DNA of 64,000 nt from Bidens hawaiensis (GCA_021521415.1 JAIQDT010009213.1:1-64000); one strand, 5' to 3'; positions 21,326 through 34,386 are shown, counted from the first letter of the stretch. Numbers and translations: made by a program. The notes: a model not told the origin generated them from the letters alone.

Positions 21326-21655
21326 TGTTAGGAACAAAGTGGCGCAGCGGAACAACACACGAACAAGCACATACGATTATACACGCAGTAAAACACAAAA
21401 TAATAATGATAAACACGACACAAGAATTTTACATGGTTCGGTCCTAGCGGGGGACCTACATCCACGGGCTGCAACTAGGTTATTTCATTGAGTAGGTGCA
21501 AAGATTACAATTACATATCAGGGTTATTTATAAGATATGAACTAGGGTTAAAGGCTTAATCAACAAGAAACAATAACGGACCAAGTCCTTGTTCTTCTTG
21601 TCACCAATTTAAGCTCAATCCCAAAACTAGCTCAAAGCCTTCACAAATCCTAACA
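21326..21655 (-). repeat. 5' LTR of the 18622-21655 element
   Basis: 330 bp. On the minus strand TATAAATA lies at about 21524-21531, a likely promoter. The TATGT duplication follows immediately. Confidence 0.93.
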
Positions 21656-21660
21656 TATGT

Positions 21661-22081
21661 ATATAACGTGCACGTGAACAATTCATAACATGCGGGCACA
21701 TAACACATAGAGTATATGCATATCGTGGACCTTAAAATTATAACTATTCTAGTATGTTACGTCTAACCACATATCTTATAGTCATTCGGCTCTAACACCC
21801 CGATCTTAGGTGGATTATATATCGGGACGGTACGTTGATTGCTCATAGCTCGTACATAGACACTACTAATATAACAATAATATTTAATTTATTTCATTAA
21901 AGCACAAGTACACAGTTTTCTGATAATTAATTAACAGTATATCGAGATATAAATACATTATTCATTATTAATAACCTAAAAGTCCAACTAATTATCTTCG
22001 TCTTCGCACATCATCGTATTTACCTGTATCACGTTTAAAATAATAACATTTGTCACAATAATGTTGGTGAGAATTCATAAG

Positions 22082-22112
<31 letters not shown>

Positions 22113-23447
22113 TGTAAATTGGTCACAAGTCACTTGTCAAGTATGAAATCACTTAACAAAATGTAAATGAAATAAAAAATTATAATCATCCCGTTCTTTC
22201 AACCAGATTCGAATTACTAGGGTAATAAGAACCACCGTGTGTTCCAACATTAGTTGAAGAATTAAGCGGCGCGTGTACATTCGATTGGACCCTCCCACTA
22301 TGAGTATGATTATGAGTATGTGTATGTGTCTCTTCAACCAAAGGCGATAAACACATTGCAAGTAAGTCACATAGTTCATGAACAATTGTGTATAAATGAA
22401 AGATACAAGACAAATACGTGAATTGGTTTGTAACATAATCAATGAAATAACAAATAAAAATCGTAACGTGCTACAACCCAAAATGTTTTAAAGTAAATAA
22501 AAAAAGGGTTATGAAAACTCACATGAATGAAGCGCGTAAATTAGTTGACGAAAGTAAGTGCGGCATTAAGCAAGCGAACCGAATGATCAAGTTTGGTTCG
22601 ACGAGCGACCCTAGATGAGAAAAATACTCTAGGTTCAAAATGATGATAAAGAAACGAAAGGATGAAAAGACGATCAGAATGATAATAGAAGAAATGAAAA
22701 ATACTTCAAGTTCAATTCTTGTTTCGTGTAATGAAAATAAAAGTTTAGAAAAATTTTATGGTATACTTTATAATACAAAAAATGGTTTGTTTTTAGGTTT
22801 AATCATAATATGTTAGGTTTTAAAAAAAATGTTATAATATTTGTTGGTTAAAATTAACGAGTTCGGTTAATTTTGAATCACGGACCAAGTTTTATTTAAT
22901 AAAATAAGTAGTTAAGCGAGTAGTTCATTTTTCATACGCGAACCCGGGGTTGGGTCGTGTTTATGTCCAAAATTCTTAGGATGTGAAAATGATGTCAAGA
23001 AGTTTAAAAAAGCAGATTCATTTTATCCGTCTAAGAAGAGTATAACTTGAATGTGAAATGAACCTTAACGAATTGAATGCGAAAACGATGAAAAATCACC
23101 CGGTCAAATGGATGTGTCATAGGGATGATGTTCAACTTGTGAAATTATACATATAATAACAACCAAATACCTGAGGATGGTTTAATGAGAAAATAAAGAT
23201 TGAGTTTGACTTTGAAAGTTAACCAAGCTTGTGTCACCATATTGGAGAGAAAGAACAAAGTTAAAGTGAATTTGAGTGTGGCAAATATTGCTGAAGTTGG
23301 ATCGATCATTTAATTATAAGGAGAATTTCATTAATAACAATGCTTTACCAGTGTTAATTAGACAAGCTAGTCAAGAGGTAAGTCTTAAGAAAAATTTAAT
23401 ACAATTAAGACTTGTTTAACTAAATTGGAGGTTGGAAAAGATAGAGG
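21661..23447. other. AT-rich non-coding stretch
   Basis: No supported gene. TCTAACACCCCGATC near 21790 resembles the start of some gypsy LTRs, and a short (AT)n run is at 22089-22114. A minus-strand frame near 22186-22413 carries a His-Thr stretch from a degenerate repeat and matches nothing I recognise. Confidence 0.5.
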
Positions 23448-25683
23448 TGTGACATTCGTCAATTTCGGGTTCTATTTGTATTCGTTTGTGTATTCGTTTA
23501 TCACGTAAACCGACCCGATTTATATAACATTTCAAATATATAAATATTAGATTTTTATGTTACCAAATCATTCCCATTTGTTCAATTTGAAAAACCTCTT
23601 TTACGGATTCGAAATCGCATTAAAAACAAGCGAAATACATCAAAAACGAACTTCTGGACGCGAAACGAACTATGTTAGACGAGCTGGACCAACCCCACCC
23701 CTAGGATGGCGCCGCGCCGCGCGGCCATTAAAGGGCAGGGGGTCGCGCGTGGCGTCCTCAGGTCTGCATATATTCGTTTTTCTTGTTGTTTTGTGCTTTG
23801 CTTGTTTGTTTATCCAACCTATTTGCATGTAAACATAAAAGAGAACCTTGTAAAGAAGCTTTGACTCTTACCCTATATATACACACCCATCTCCTTCATT
23901 TTTACACTTGCTACATCTCCAAATTCTCTATAAATTCTCCATAGATCCAAGGTTGTTTATTTATGTGTTCTTGAAGGTTTGACTTCCAAATGTCAAACCA
24001 AGTTTTATCTTTCATTCTAATTAGCTTATGTAGTCTTATTTATACTTGTTTATGGTGGTACAACATATATATAGTACACACCCCTTGTTACCTTTGGTAG
24101 TTACTTCTTCGTCTCCGGTTGGTTAAGTTTCGGACCTCGTAAAGCAAGGCTTCATGGAGGACTTCGTGTTCTTGATATATATACACACACATAACTTGTT
24201 GCACATATTAATCTTGTTTAACTTATGCTCTTTTTAGTTTGTTTGTCATATTTATGAAGTTCCATGGTGGGGGTTTGTAGAGACTAACTTCGGTTTAACC
24301 GTAAATAGTCCAAACCGTGAACCGAACTTGTTACTAGTTTTGTTAAATAATTGTTTTAAACATCCTTTATGTTAGATTTAAGTTTCTAAATTCTTTATAA
24401 AGTTCATGGTTATTTGGGCATGTGGAGACCATCAAGGAACGTATTATGAGCATCTATGCTTTCAAGCAAGATGCGATTTTACGCATTATTCTACATCATT
24501 TCATCTAATCTATTAAGGGGCCTATGTGTGGTTGTCCGCAAGTTTTGACGCTATTAGAACCGTTATTATGATGACGATTATATAAATGGTATCACAATAG
24601 TGGTCGTATTCACGTTTATCACATTTCATCGATTGTTTTGGTTGTTAATCAAATGCTATTTTGTTATGTTGATACAAGTATGTGTCACCCCAAGAAACTC
24701 ACATCATTCTCATGTTATTACATTCTGTGCAATCGTATTCTCAGTTACTTATAACCTCAAGTTTTTTCACGTATGAAACTCATCGTACGCTATTATTAAT
24801 TGTAACGTCGTTTACTCTGACCTCATGTACTCACTTATCGGGCTTCTCATTTACCCCTATCGGATTTTTCATTTTCACTCTTTGGATTCTCGTTTTCATT
24901 TATTGGATTTCTCACTTCCTTTTTATCGGGGTTATCATAATTAAACTTTCACTCATCGGATGTTATACTAATTTAGTGTCCCGACTTTCAACCATAGAAT
25001 TAATGATTTGTTTATTCTTCGCCTTGATGACATTCGACTTCAATTCTCGTTTCGTAATTGTCTACCCTGGATTTTATTTATTCGATCGTCTTTACTTATT
25101 TAAACCAAAATTGTTATTTTCACCTTGAGTTATATTTTAAGATTTTAGTTGTTCAAATTATTTATTCCATTTTCCTGCTTATTTAAAAAGTCAACCCCAA
25201 AATTTCCAACCGCTGGTATTGTTTTATCAATATGTGTAAAATTCAACAGATTTATGTACGTTTCTAATGTTTAAGATTTCAAAATAAATATGTCTTTTAA
25301 ACCACACGATGGGACGAACCATGTGGACCATACGACGATCTAAACAATTATGGGTGCACACTTAATTATCGAAATCCCCGTATGTAAGCCATAGTAAGTG
25401 CGGTTGTGTGCGATAACTCAAACCCGAGAATGATGGCAGAAAAATGATAGAAATACGAATCATGATAAGGGCATGGTGTATACGCCGCCGGTACATCCTA
25501 TATATAAGTGCCTTTATTATGTTTCTCATTTGTAGCATTTTCGAATCATGTAAAGATTTGACGTTATTCTTTGCTTAAAATTTTTCATGCAATTGTTTTA
25601 CCAAAAGCGACAATCGTTAGTAATTACCTTTTCTTCGAGTTATTTTTAATTTCGGGACGAGATTTCCAAAAAGTTGGGGATAC
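23448..25683 (+). repeat. Array unit 1 (truncated LTR plus X)
   Basis: The first 330 bases differ from units 2 and 3 at some 20 positions, yet the remaining 1.9 kb match unit 2 at all but about four sites. A TATA box (CTATATATACAC) is at about 23872. Confidence 0.85.
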
Positions 25684-27920
25684 TGTGACATTAGTCAATT
25701 TCGGGTTCTATTTGTATTCGTTTGTGTATTCGTTTATTATGTAGACCGACCCGATTTATATCCGAACAATTCAAATATATAAATATTGTATTTTTATGTT
25801 ACCAAATCATTCCCATTTGTTAAATTTGAAAAACCTATTTTACGGATTCGAAAACGCATTTAAAACAAGCGAAATACATCAAAAACGAACTTCTAGACAC
25901 GAAACAAACCACGCTAGACGAGCTGGACCAACCCCACCCCTAGGAGCGCCGCGCGGCACGGCCATTAAGAGGCAGGGGGTCGCGCGTGGCGTCCTCAGGT
26001 CTGCATATATTCGTTTTTCTTGTTGTTTTGTGCTTTGCTTGTTTGTTTATCCAACCTATTTGCATGTAAACATAAAAGAGAACCTTGTAAAGAAGCTTTG
26101 ACTCTTACCCTATATATACACACCCATCTCCTTCATTTTTACACTTGCTACATCTCCAAATTCTCTATAAATTCTCCATAGATCCAAGGTTGTTTATTTA
26201 TGTGTTCTTGAAGGTTTGACTTCCAAATGTCAAACCAAGTTTTATCTTTCATTCTAATTAGCTTATGTAGTCTTATTTATACTTGTTTATGGTGGTACAA
26301 CATATATATAGTACACACCCCTTGTTACCTTTGGTAGTTACTTCTTCGTCTCCGGTTGGTTAAGTTTCGGACCTCGTAAAGCAAGGCTTCATGGAGGACT
26401 TCGTGTTCTTGATATATATACACACACATAACTTGTTGCACATATTAATCTTGTTTAACTTATGCTCTTTTTAGTTTGTTTGTCATATTTATGAAGTTCC
26501 ATGGTGGGGGTTTGTAGAGACTAACTTCGGTTTAACCGTAAATAGTCCAAACCGTGAACCGAACTTGTTACTAGTTTTGTTAAATAATTGTTTTAAACAT
26601 CCTTTATGTTAGATTTAAGTTTCTAAATTCTTTATAAAGTTCATGGTTATTTGGGCATGTGGAGACCATCAAGGAACGTATTATGAGCATCTATGCTTTC
26701 AAGCAAGATGCGATTTTACGCATTATTCTACATCATTTCATCTAATCTATTAAGGGGCCTATGTGTGGTTGTCCGCAAGTTTTGACGCTATTAGAACCGT
26801 TATTATGATGACGATTATATAAATGGTATCACATTAGTGGTCGTATTCACGTTTATCACATTTCATCGATTGTTTTGGTTGTTAATCAAATGCTATTTTG
26901 TTATGTTGATACAAGTATGTGTCACCCCAAGAAACTCACATCATTCTCATGTTATTACATTCTGTGCAATCGTATTCTCAGTTACTTATAACCTCAAGTT
27001 TTTTCACGTATGAAACTCATCGTACGCTATTATTAATTGTAACGTCGTTTACTCTGACCTCATGTACTCACTTATTGGGCTTCTCATTTACCCCTATCGG
27101 ATTTTTCATTTTCACTCTTTGGATTCTCGTTTTCATTTATTGGATTTCTCACTTCCTTTTTATCGGGGTTATCATAATTAAACTTTCACTCATCGGATGT
27201 TATACTAATTTAGTGTCCCGACTTTCAACCATAGAATTAATGATTTGTTTATTCTTCGCCTTGATGACATTCGACTTCAATTCTCGTTTCGTAATTGTCT
27301 ACCCTGGATTTTATTTATTCGATCGTCTTTACTTATTTAAACCAAAATTGTTATTTTCACCTTGATTTATATTTTAAGATTTTAGTTGTTCAAATTATTT
27401 ATTCCATTTTCCTGCTTATTTAAAAAGTCAACCCCAAAATTTCCAACCGCTGGTATTGTTTTATCAATATGTGTAAAATTCAACAGATTTATGTACGTTT
27501 CTAATGTTTAAGATTTCAAAATAAATATGTCTTTTAAACCAAACGATGGGACGAACCATGTGGACCATACGACGATCTAAACAATTATGGGTGCACACTT
27601 AATTATCGAAATCCCCGTATGTAAGCCATAGTAAGTGCGGTTGTGTGCGATAACTCAAACCCGAGAATGATGGCAGAAAAATGATAGAAATACGAATCAT
27701 GATAAGGGCATGGTGTATACGCCGCCGGTACATCCTATATATAAGTGCCTTTATTATGTTTCTCATTTGTAGCATTTTCGAATCATGTAAAGATTTGACG
27801 TTATTCTTTGCTTAAAATTTTTCATGCAATTGTTTTACCAAAAGCGACAATCGTTAGTAATTACCTTTTCTTCGAGTTATTTTTAATTTCGGGACGAGAT
27901 TTCCAAAAAGTTGGGGATAC
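25684..27920 (+). repeat. Array unit 2 (truncated LTR plus X)
   Basis: 2237 bp. Its 5' part is close to unit 3 and its remaining part close to unit 1, as expected after unequal recombination. Confidence 0.85.
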
Positions 27921-30391
27921 TGTGACATTAGTCAATTTCGGGTTCTATTTGTATTCGTTTGTGTATTCGTTTATTATGTAGACCGACCCGATTTATATCC
28001 GAACAATTCAAATATATAAATATTGTATTTTTATGTTACCAAATCATTCCCATTTGTTAAATTTGAAAAACCTATTTTACGGATTCGAAAACGCATTTAA
28101 AACAAGCGAAATACATCAAAAACGAACTTCTAGACACGAAACAAACCACGCTAGACGAGCTGGACCAACCCCACCCCTAGGAGCGCCGCGCGGCACGGCC
28201 ATTAAGAGGCAGGGGGTCGCGCGTGACGGTCTCAGGTTTGCATATATTCGTTTTTCTTGTTGTTTTGTGCTTTGCTTGTTTGTTTATCCAACCTATTTGC
28301 ATGTAAACATAAAAGAGAACCTTGTAAAGAAGCTTTGACTCTTACCCTATATATACACACCCATCTCCTTCATTTTTACACTTGCTACATCTCCAAATTC
28401 TCTATAAATTCTCCATAGATCCAAGGTTGTTTATTTATGTGTTCTTGAAGGTTTGACTTCCAAATGTCAAACCAAGTTTTATCTTTCATTCTAATTAGCT
28501 TATGTAGTCTTATTTATACTTGTTTATGGTGGTACAACATATATATAGTACACACCCCTTGTTACCTTTGGTAGTTACTTCTTCGTCTCCGGTTGGTTAA
28601 GTTTCGGACCTCGTAAAGCAAGGCTTCATGGAGGACTTCGTGTTCTTGATATATATACACACACATAACTTGTTGCACATATTAATCTTGTTTAACTTAT
28701 GCTCTTTTTAGTTTGTTTGTCATATTTATGAAGTTCCATGGTGGGGGTTTGTAGAGACTAACCTCGGTTTAACCGTAAATAGTCCAAACCGTGAACCGAA
28801 CTTGTTACTAGTTTTGTTAAATAATTGTTTCAAACATGCTTTATGTTAGATTTAAGTTTCAAAATTCATTTATACAAGTTCTTGGTTATTTGGGCATGTG
28901 GAGACCATCAAGGAACGTATTATGAGATGGAAACCGAACCAATCCGATTTTTACTCGCTTAAGACACACAAGTGTGTTTTTAGCTATCAAGACTTGTACA
29001 TTTCTTTAAAAATAATTTACAAACTGGTTTTAAATATTTTCTTAAGTACTTGGAAATGTTGGATCCAACTTGATCTCATATCATAGTTTGGACCGACAAA
29101 ACCGAGCACTCGCTTAACGCGCGTTGTTAGTTTTAAACAATAGAGCTACATACTTGGCTAAGTATTAATAAGTTTTATTGAGTTACCTCATAAAATTCAT
29201 TATTTTGGAAAGTTGACTTTGGGTTTGACCAATTATCAAGACCCGAACCAATAACCCGAAACACTTGTTAAAGACCCGTTTTAGTATCTTTATCCCAAAG
29301 TAACTTGCATCTTTGCAGTTCCCACTTTATTATTTAACATAAGTTAAGTAAATATTAAGGTTAGATACTTTAACCCGATTTCGAGCAAACTTACATTTTA
29401 AAGGGGTTATTATTATAAATTCTTAAATAGTTACATTTTAAACCTTGAACTTTAAATGTTTACTTTTCGCAACAATTGTTTTATTTAAATATCTTCAAGA
29501 CACCCTTTCTAAATCCAAGACTTTCTTTTATTTAGGCTTCATGTGTTAAACTTATCGTTCCGGCAAATCTCCAAATTATCATCTTTCAAGTTTATTACTT
29601 GAACGTGAGTACTTTCATTTCCCCGTTTTTCCATCTTTCGTTTCGGGGGTGATATTTCATACTTATTTCAATCTAAATGTTTTATACGTGAGTCGTAAAT
29701 CACAAACTTTATTGTATATTTTACTTAAATAAATGCTCGATTTTTGGTGTTCTATGCTTACATGCTTATGTGCTTATGTGTTTACCGCTTTTGGTTGGTT
29801 GATTCATAAATCCGTGAACTATCTGGTATTCTCTTGTAGCACGGTGCCGTTAATGTATTCTTATTAACGACCTCATGAAATCCGAATCTATTTGGTATTC
29901 TCTTATAGACGGTGCCGTTAATGTATTCTTATTAACGACCTCATAAAAAAATCCTGAACCATCTGGTATTCTCTTATGGCAGGTGTCTCTAATGTGTTAG
30001 CGATCTCATTATTATCCAAATTGTTGCTTTTATTTATTGTTTTGTATACAAGATTGTGGCATTTCTTATTATATATATACTTGTTCAAAAACCATGTAAT
30101 TGCTCACCAACCTTTGTGTTGACAAACTTTAGTTTATGCAATGTTACAGGTTTGACTTTTGTTGACTCGAGGACTTGACGAAAAACGCCACCAAGACTAT
30201 TAGGATATTAGTAAAACGAACAATATATTTGTTTACTTGTATTCAATTTGTTTGTATGAGCGAGATGTGGTTGATTGATTTATGAAATAAAATGAATTGA
30301 TTAAATATGGTCACTTTAAATAGTGTCTTGTGTATTTGTCCAATCACGTAGCACCCCGGCATGTTCCTCCGCCTTTGGTCGGGGTGTGACA
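27921..30391 (+). repeat. Complete gypsy LTR ending the array
   Basis: A 2471-bp LTR with TGTGACA termini and TATATATA at about 28349-28356. Three diverged copies of a repeat of about 70 bp (landmark TGGTATTCTCTT at about 29824, 29893 and 29964, with GGTGCCGTTAATG) lie at 29815-30010. Length and style fit a Tekay/Del-type chromovirus LTR. No primer binding site follows, so it is a 3' or solo LTR. Confidence 0.75.
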
Positions 30392-32789
30392 AAAAAGATG
30401 TTAGCAAATGGTCTAGATACATTGGGTAACATCAAAAATATCATAAGTAAAAATCATAATCATAAATCATAAACAAACATATGAACTTGGAAATCAATAT
30501 TTTTTTTAATGAATGAAGAACTGAAATTATATCAAAATTTTAAAATGGGTCAGTTTTGGGTTTGAAAAATTGACGAATGTCACAGCAAGGGGTGACCAGA
30601 TCTGAACCGGTGGCAGATTAACCGGCGTTCATTCGGCGGTTCAGGTGAAATCCATCAAAGAAGAGAAGTTTGATTATCAAAAAATGGGAGTTTGATGTAG
30701 GTGACGATGGTGGTTGATGCATGAGAGGGGAGATTGACGATGGTGGATGATAACAGAAGTTAACTGTTGATGAAGAGGATAGACCGAAAACGGAGAATAT
30801 GTAGAGGAGATAAAATAAATTAGGGTTTGATGATATAAGGGTTTCACAAATAAATAAGATGTTATAACCCGTTTAAGGCCTATCCAGGTTTGAACCTCCC
30901 TATTTTCGATTTACATGGTTAATATCAACGTGTTGTCGGATAATCGATGTGTTCTGTCTTTTCTTTTTCTTCTGTATTAATTGTTTTATATTCAATCCCG
31001 CACAACTAGTTGCCCTTCCAACTAGTCGGGTTTGAACTGGTTTTGAGAAGAACGGATTTCTGTGTTTATTTAAAAAAGAAATATTATACATTACGCAAAT
31101 AAAATATCTAAAACAACCCATTTTGTGGGATGAGTACGTACTTTCAATTTGTCTCTGAATCAAATAAGCATTTTCTACAGGGAAATCGTTTTTAAACTAG
31201 CCTATTTCTAGACATAGCCTGAGGTAGAACGACATGTTTATTTTTTTTCACCAAACATAGTCTTATATAACTTCTTGATGCCATTTAGGTCAAAGATCTT
31301 TTATTATGGGTTGAAACCTTAACCGGTCAATCACAAACAAATCAGTGTTAGTCAAACCCTATTCTCCACTAACTCCTCACCAGTAGTGGGCGGGGGGGAG
31401 TAATTTATATTAGTGGAGCACTAACTCCTCTTCATGAAACAAGTTCCCTGATGTTGTAGGTAGATGTTCCGTTGGTACCGGGTGAAGGAGAGCTTCTCTT
31501 GTTCGGATCCATCTCAAGGGATGCGCTAGTACCATTTTTTCTCTAATGAGACATGAGCAAGCAGCGATAATAGAAAACACAGAGGGCTCACAGATGTAGG
31601 GTGAGGATATACTAAAAAATGAAGGTGTCTAAAAAGTGTCGGAAGAGATCTGGTGCGTTGAATTGTGTGATCTAATGGTTAAGATTGGAAGTTGGTTTAT
31701 TTATAGGTGGGTGATATATTTATATTTGTTTTATAACTCTCCAATGGCATAATCGTCTAATGTGTTATATTATATATGAAAACTATTAATATGCAATTAA
31801 TAATTGTGATTTTTTGGGATAGATAAATTCTAAAATTACGATATGTAATTAATAATTGCGACTTTTTGGGATAGATAAAATCTTAAATTCCGAAAATACA
31901 AAAAAAAAATTGCATACGTTCCAAATATCAAAAATTTTGTTGACTCGTTCATGCTGTCATTGTGTTATATTTCATTGTTGGCATAACTTCAATAATAGAA
32001 ACACGCCAATAATAGACATCAACATATTGTTTTTGACATAACACTAGTAATATAAACACACCAACAATTAAAACATAATAACTATACGTTCAAACTATAG
32101 GAGAAACACGCCAACATATGTCACAATAGTTAACATACCTATTCATAGATCTAAATTTCATCGTATTCATTATAAACAATACAGTGTACTATCACCAGTA
32201 ATTAATTTAGTCTCTATCCTTTCGAGCTTCCGTGTAACATATTAAATATATACTTTGGTATATGTTCTCTGTAAGGTGATTTTGTCATGCGTGGATTAAC
32301 AATTCCTTCAATGTCGAACTCGTCATTATCTTCCTCGTAATTATCGCATCATCCCCAAAGGTTACAAATAAGCCTCTGATATAAACTATTGGCTAGAAAA
32401 AAAGGTGTCTTTGATTTGACGATTATATCATTAGCTTATAAACTATAACACATCATTACCTTTTAATGAACTATAACACAATAATGATTCCTTTCGTTGC
32501 TGCCATGTTGGATAATAGAACATTGTACACATAAACTCAATAAAAAATTACCTTGTACAACATCTAACACGTTAGCCATGTAAAATTATTCTGAGTTTTG
32601 CTTTGCATAAATAGAGAATTGGGGATTGAAATCTTTTAGGTGAAATAGTCAATACATGAAACCTAGAAAATGAACAACTTTATGCGATTGATCTCGATAA
32701 TAGTTATAGAATAATATATAAAGATAGTATTTTGTTTTATGCATAAAAGTAGGAATCTCCTTAACTACCTATATATACATGTTAAAATC
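30392..32789. other. AT-rich intergenic stretch
   Basis: No gene is supported. Points seen: TTGACGAATGTCACA at about 30573-30587, an inverted copy of the array start, and a short stem CTCCACTAA / TTAGTGGAG at 31364-31418. Confidence 0.5.
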
Positions 32790-33003
32790 AGTGTTGTAAA
32801 AGTCGGATTCAAAGGCCGACTAGTCGGTCCTCAGACCCCTACCTTGGATACTTTTTCTAAGTTGGCTTGGATTAGTTGGAGGCCATTAAAGTCGGTCAAA
32901 ATTCGAGTGAGGTGGGCTAGGCGATTAAAAGTCGGGCTAGTCGGACTAGGAATTTTTTTAAGTTGGTAAAAAGTTAGACAAAAAGTCGGGCTAGGCGGGC
33001 TAG
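32790..33003. repeat. GTCGG-rich repeat segment
   Basis: The word AGTCGG and relatives (GGGCTAGTCGG, GGGCTAGGCGG) recur at least seven times in about 210 bp, including the 12-bp palindrome CCGACTAGTCGG at 32816-32827. The Tekay element inserted at its right edge. It resembles short dispersed plant repeats, but I cannot name the family. Confidence 0.5.
32999..33003. repeat. Target site duplication GCTAG, left copy
   Basis: Identical to 42120-42124 after the right LTR. Confidence 0.95.
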
Positions 33004-33067
33004 TGTGACACCCGGTAAATTCCCAATCCCTTAAACCAAGTAATCAACCTAAATATTAAGTAATTAT

Positions 33068-33300
33068 GTTATATGCGCCTTGCGCGAGCGCGCCATATTA
33101 GAATCAGCGCGTGCATTTGTTATGTGCGCCCTGCGCGAGCGCGCCATATTAGAATCAGCGCGTGCATTTGTTATGTGCGCCCTGCGCGAGCGCGCTATGT
33201 TAGAATCGGCGCGGGTATTTGTTATGTGCACCCTGCGCGAGCGCACCATGTTAAGAACCTGCGTGGGCATATGTTATATGCGCCATGCGCGAGTGTATTG
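33068..33300. repeat. 51-bp tandem repeat in Tekay U3, about five copies
   Basis: The landmark TGCGCGAG recurs at 33081, 33132, 33183, 33234 and 33286. The unit length is a multiple of three, so several frames stay open (17-residue repeats such as RARHIRISACICYV). These are not genes. The same block is at about 39980-40212 in the 3' LTR. Confidence 0.9.
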
Positions 33301-33947
33301 GTTTTATGTTTCTATAACTTAATGTTGTCTAATGGGCTGACCGTCTCGCATGATGCTAAGGCGGGTGCATCCCAAATCGTCTATGCGCGTGCGGAAGGGG
33401 AACTAACCTCCCCGCATGGCGGGAACATTGAGAGCTAGTTTGTCTGAAGCTCCAAGATGGAATTGACTTCAACATAACTGATCACTATGTTGAAATACCA
33501 AGACCACCTGGAGAATCTACAAATGAAACTCAATGTCCCTGACTGCGAGAAGGTTACGCACCTACCCGCAGCAAAGAAATGTCCTTCACGCAGAAAGCTA
33601 TGCGCACCAAGTGATACGCGCAGAACACTTAGTCTATTCTCCAGATGTAAGGAGATTACTCCCGCCCAAAAGAAAACAGTAGCGTGTTTCAGAGATTTTC
33701 CACTTTTTACTGTACACTGACAAAAGTACCTGAAAAAGCACACTGTAACATGAAAAGTCAACTGTCAGCCACCCTATTCTCACCAACCCCAGACCTGCAT
33801 GTCCTGACCAAATCAAATCAAAATCTTTTATCCACTACTCCACTTTTAGATAAATAATAATAATTTCCATACTTTATCATCATTACACCTAGATATGAAA
33901 AGATTACAATCCCCTAAAGCAAGGGATTGTGTTCCCTTGAGTTTGCC

Positions 33948-33955
33948 TATAAATA
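33948..33955 (+). promoter_or_regulatory. Tekay LTR TATA box
   Basis: TATAAATA in an otherwise AT-rich segment, preceding a C/A-rich region typical of plant transcript starts. Initiation near 33980 is inferred. Confidence 0.65.
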
Positions 33956-34386
33956 TGTAACCTAAATTATCACCCAAGCACACTTCAAACTTCTCTCTTA
34001 AGAACTGCAAACTTGCACTAAACATCTCCCAAGCATCCGTTATTTTCAATTCCGTTCCAGTTACTAGACCTTCAATTCAAAGGCCAACACCAAGAAAACC
34101 CGAATCTCGATTAATCCCTTAACAAGAACCACAGGTGAGTCTCACAGCCCCTATTTTCACTATTTTCACTGTTTTTAAACTGTTTTCGGGGCGAGGGACA
34201 CGTACTTAAATTACGATTTATCATGTTATACTTACAAGTTATGCAAACGATTGTGTTTAAATTATGTTTCATGATGAGCAATGCAAACGGTTATCTATGG
34301 TTTACGATGTATGTGCGCCAGAATTCGAGTAAGTGATCATTTTACCATTGGAACTCTAAGGGTAGGGACTGCTGGTTTGATCCGCC

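Larger units (their letters stand above)
18622..21655 (-). mobile_element. Non-autonomous LTR retrotransposon without coding capacity
   Basis: Seen: two 330-bp LTRs with ends TGTTAGG...CCTAACA, a perfect TATGT duplication (18617-18621 and 21656-21660), a minus-strand primer binding site (GTATCAGAGC, matching initiator Met-tRNA) next to the right LTR, and a minus-strand purine tract (AAGTGGGAGAT) next to the left LTR. The 2374-bp interior has no gag or pol motif in any frame. The LTRs differ at roughly 15 sites by eye, so the insertion is not recent. LTR size and primer suggest a copia-derived LARD/TRIM-like element that borrows proteins from a relative. Confidence 0.9.
23448..30391 (+). repeat. 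Head-to-tail array of gypsy LTR pieces (LTR'-X-LTR'-X-LTR)
   Basis: TGTGACATT(C/A)GTCAATTTCG starts at 23448, 25684 and 27921, so the period is 2236 and 2237 bp. Each of the first two units has about 1003 bp of LTR 5' sequence joined to a 1233-bp segment X. X ends with a gypsy-like 3' leader: TTTCGGGACGAGATTTCC, then a purine-rich tract, then the next TGTGACA. The third unit instead continues into a full LTR ending GGTCGGGGTGTGACA at 30391. The junction is the same word (TATTATGAG at 24450, 26687 and 28926). No matching target duplication is seen. Confidence 0.85.

Noticed and set aside
22149..22481. Minus-strand frames with HTHTHNHTH and similar
   Set aside because: Short, AT-rich and partly microsatellite-derived. 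Two competing frames, neither with a known domain.
24682..25128. Hydrophobic 148-codon frame, repeated exactly at 26919-27365, resembling a membrane protein
   Set aside because: It lies within segment X of the LTR array. Its hydrophobicity comes from T-rich DNA and it lacks any recognised motif. The repetition reflects the array, not selection.
28898..29086. 62-codon frame METIKERIMRW... at the array junction
   Set aside because: It lies inside the complete LTR of the array and has no homologue that I recognise.
30391..30396. Target site duplication for the LTR array (23443-23447 AGAGG against 30392-30396 AAAAA)
   Set aside because: The flanking pentamers do not match, so an ordinary single insertion of the whole array is not supported.
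33068..33300. CRISPR-like array
   Set aside because: The units are contiguous direct repeats without unique spacers, lie in a plant LTR, and recur in the partner LTR.
33073..33438. Open frames on both strands across the 51-bp repeat (and the copy at 39985-40350), looking like repetitive 17-residue proteins
   Set aside because: The unit length is divisible by three, so frames stay open by arithmetic. The segment is LTR U3 and is duplicated in the other LTR.
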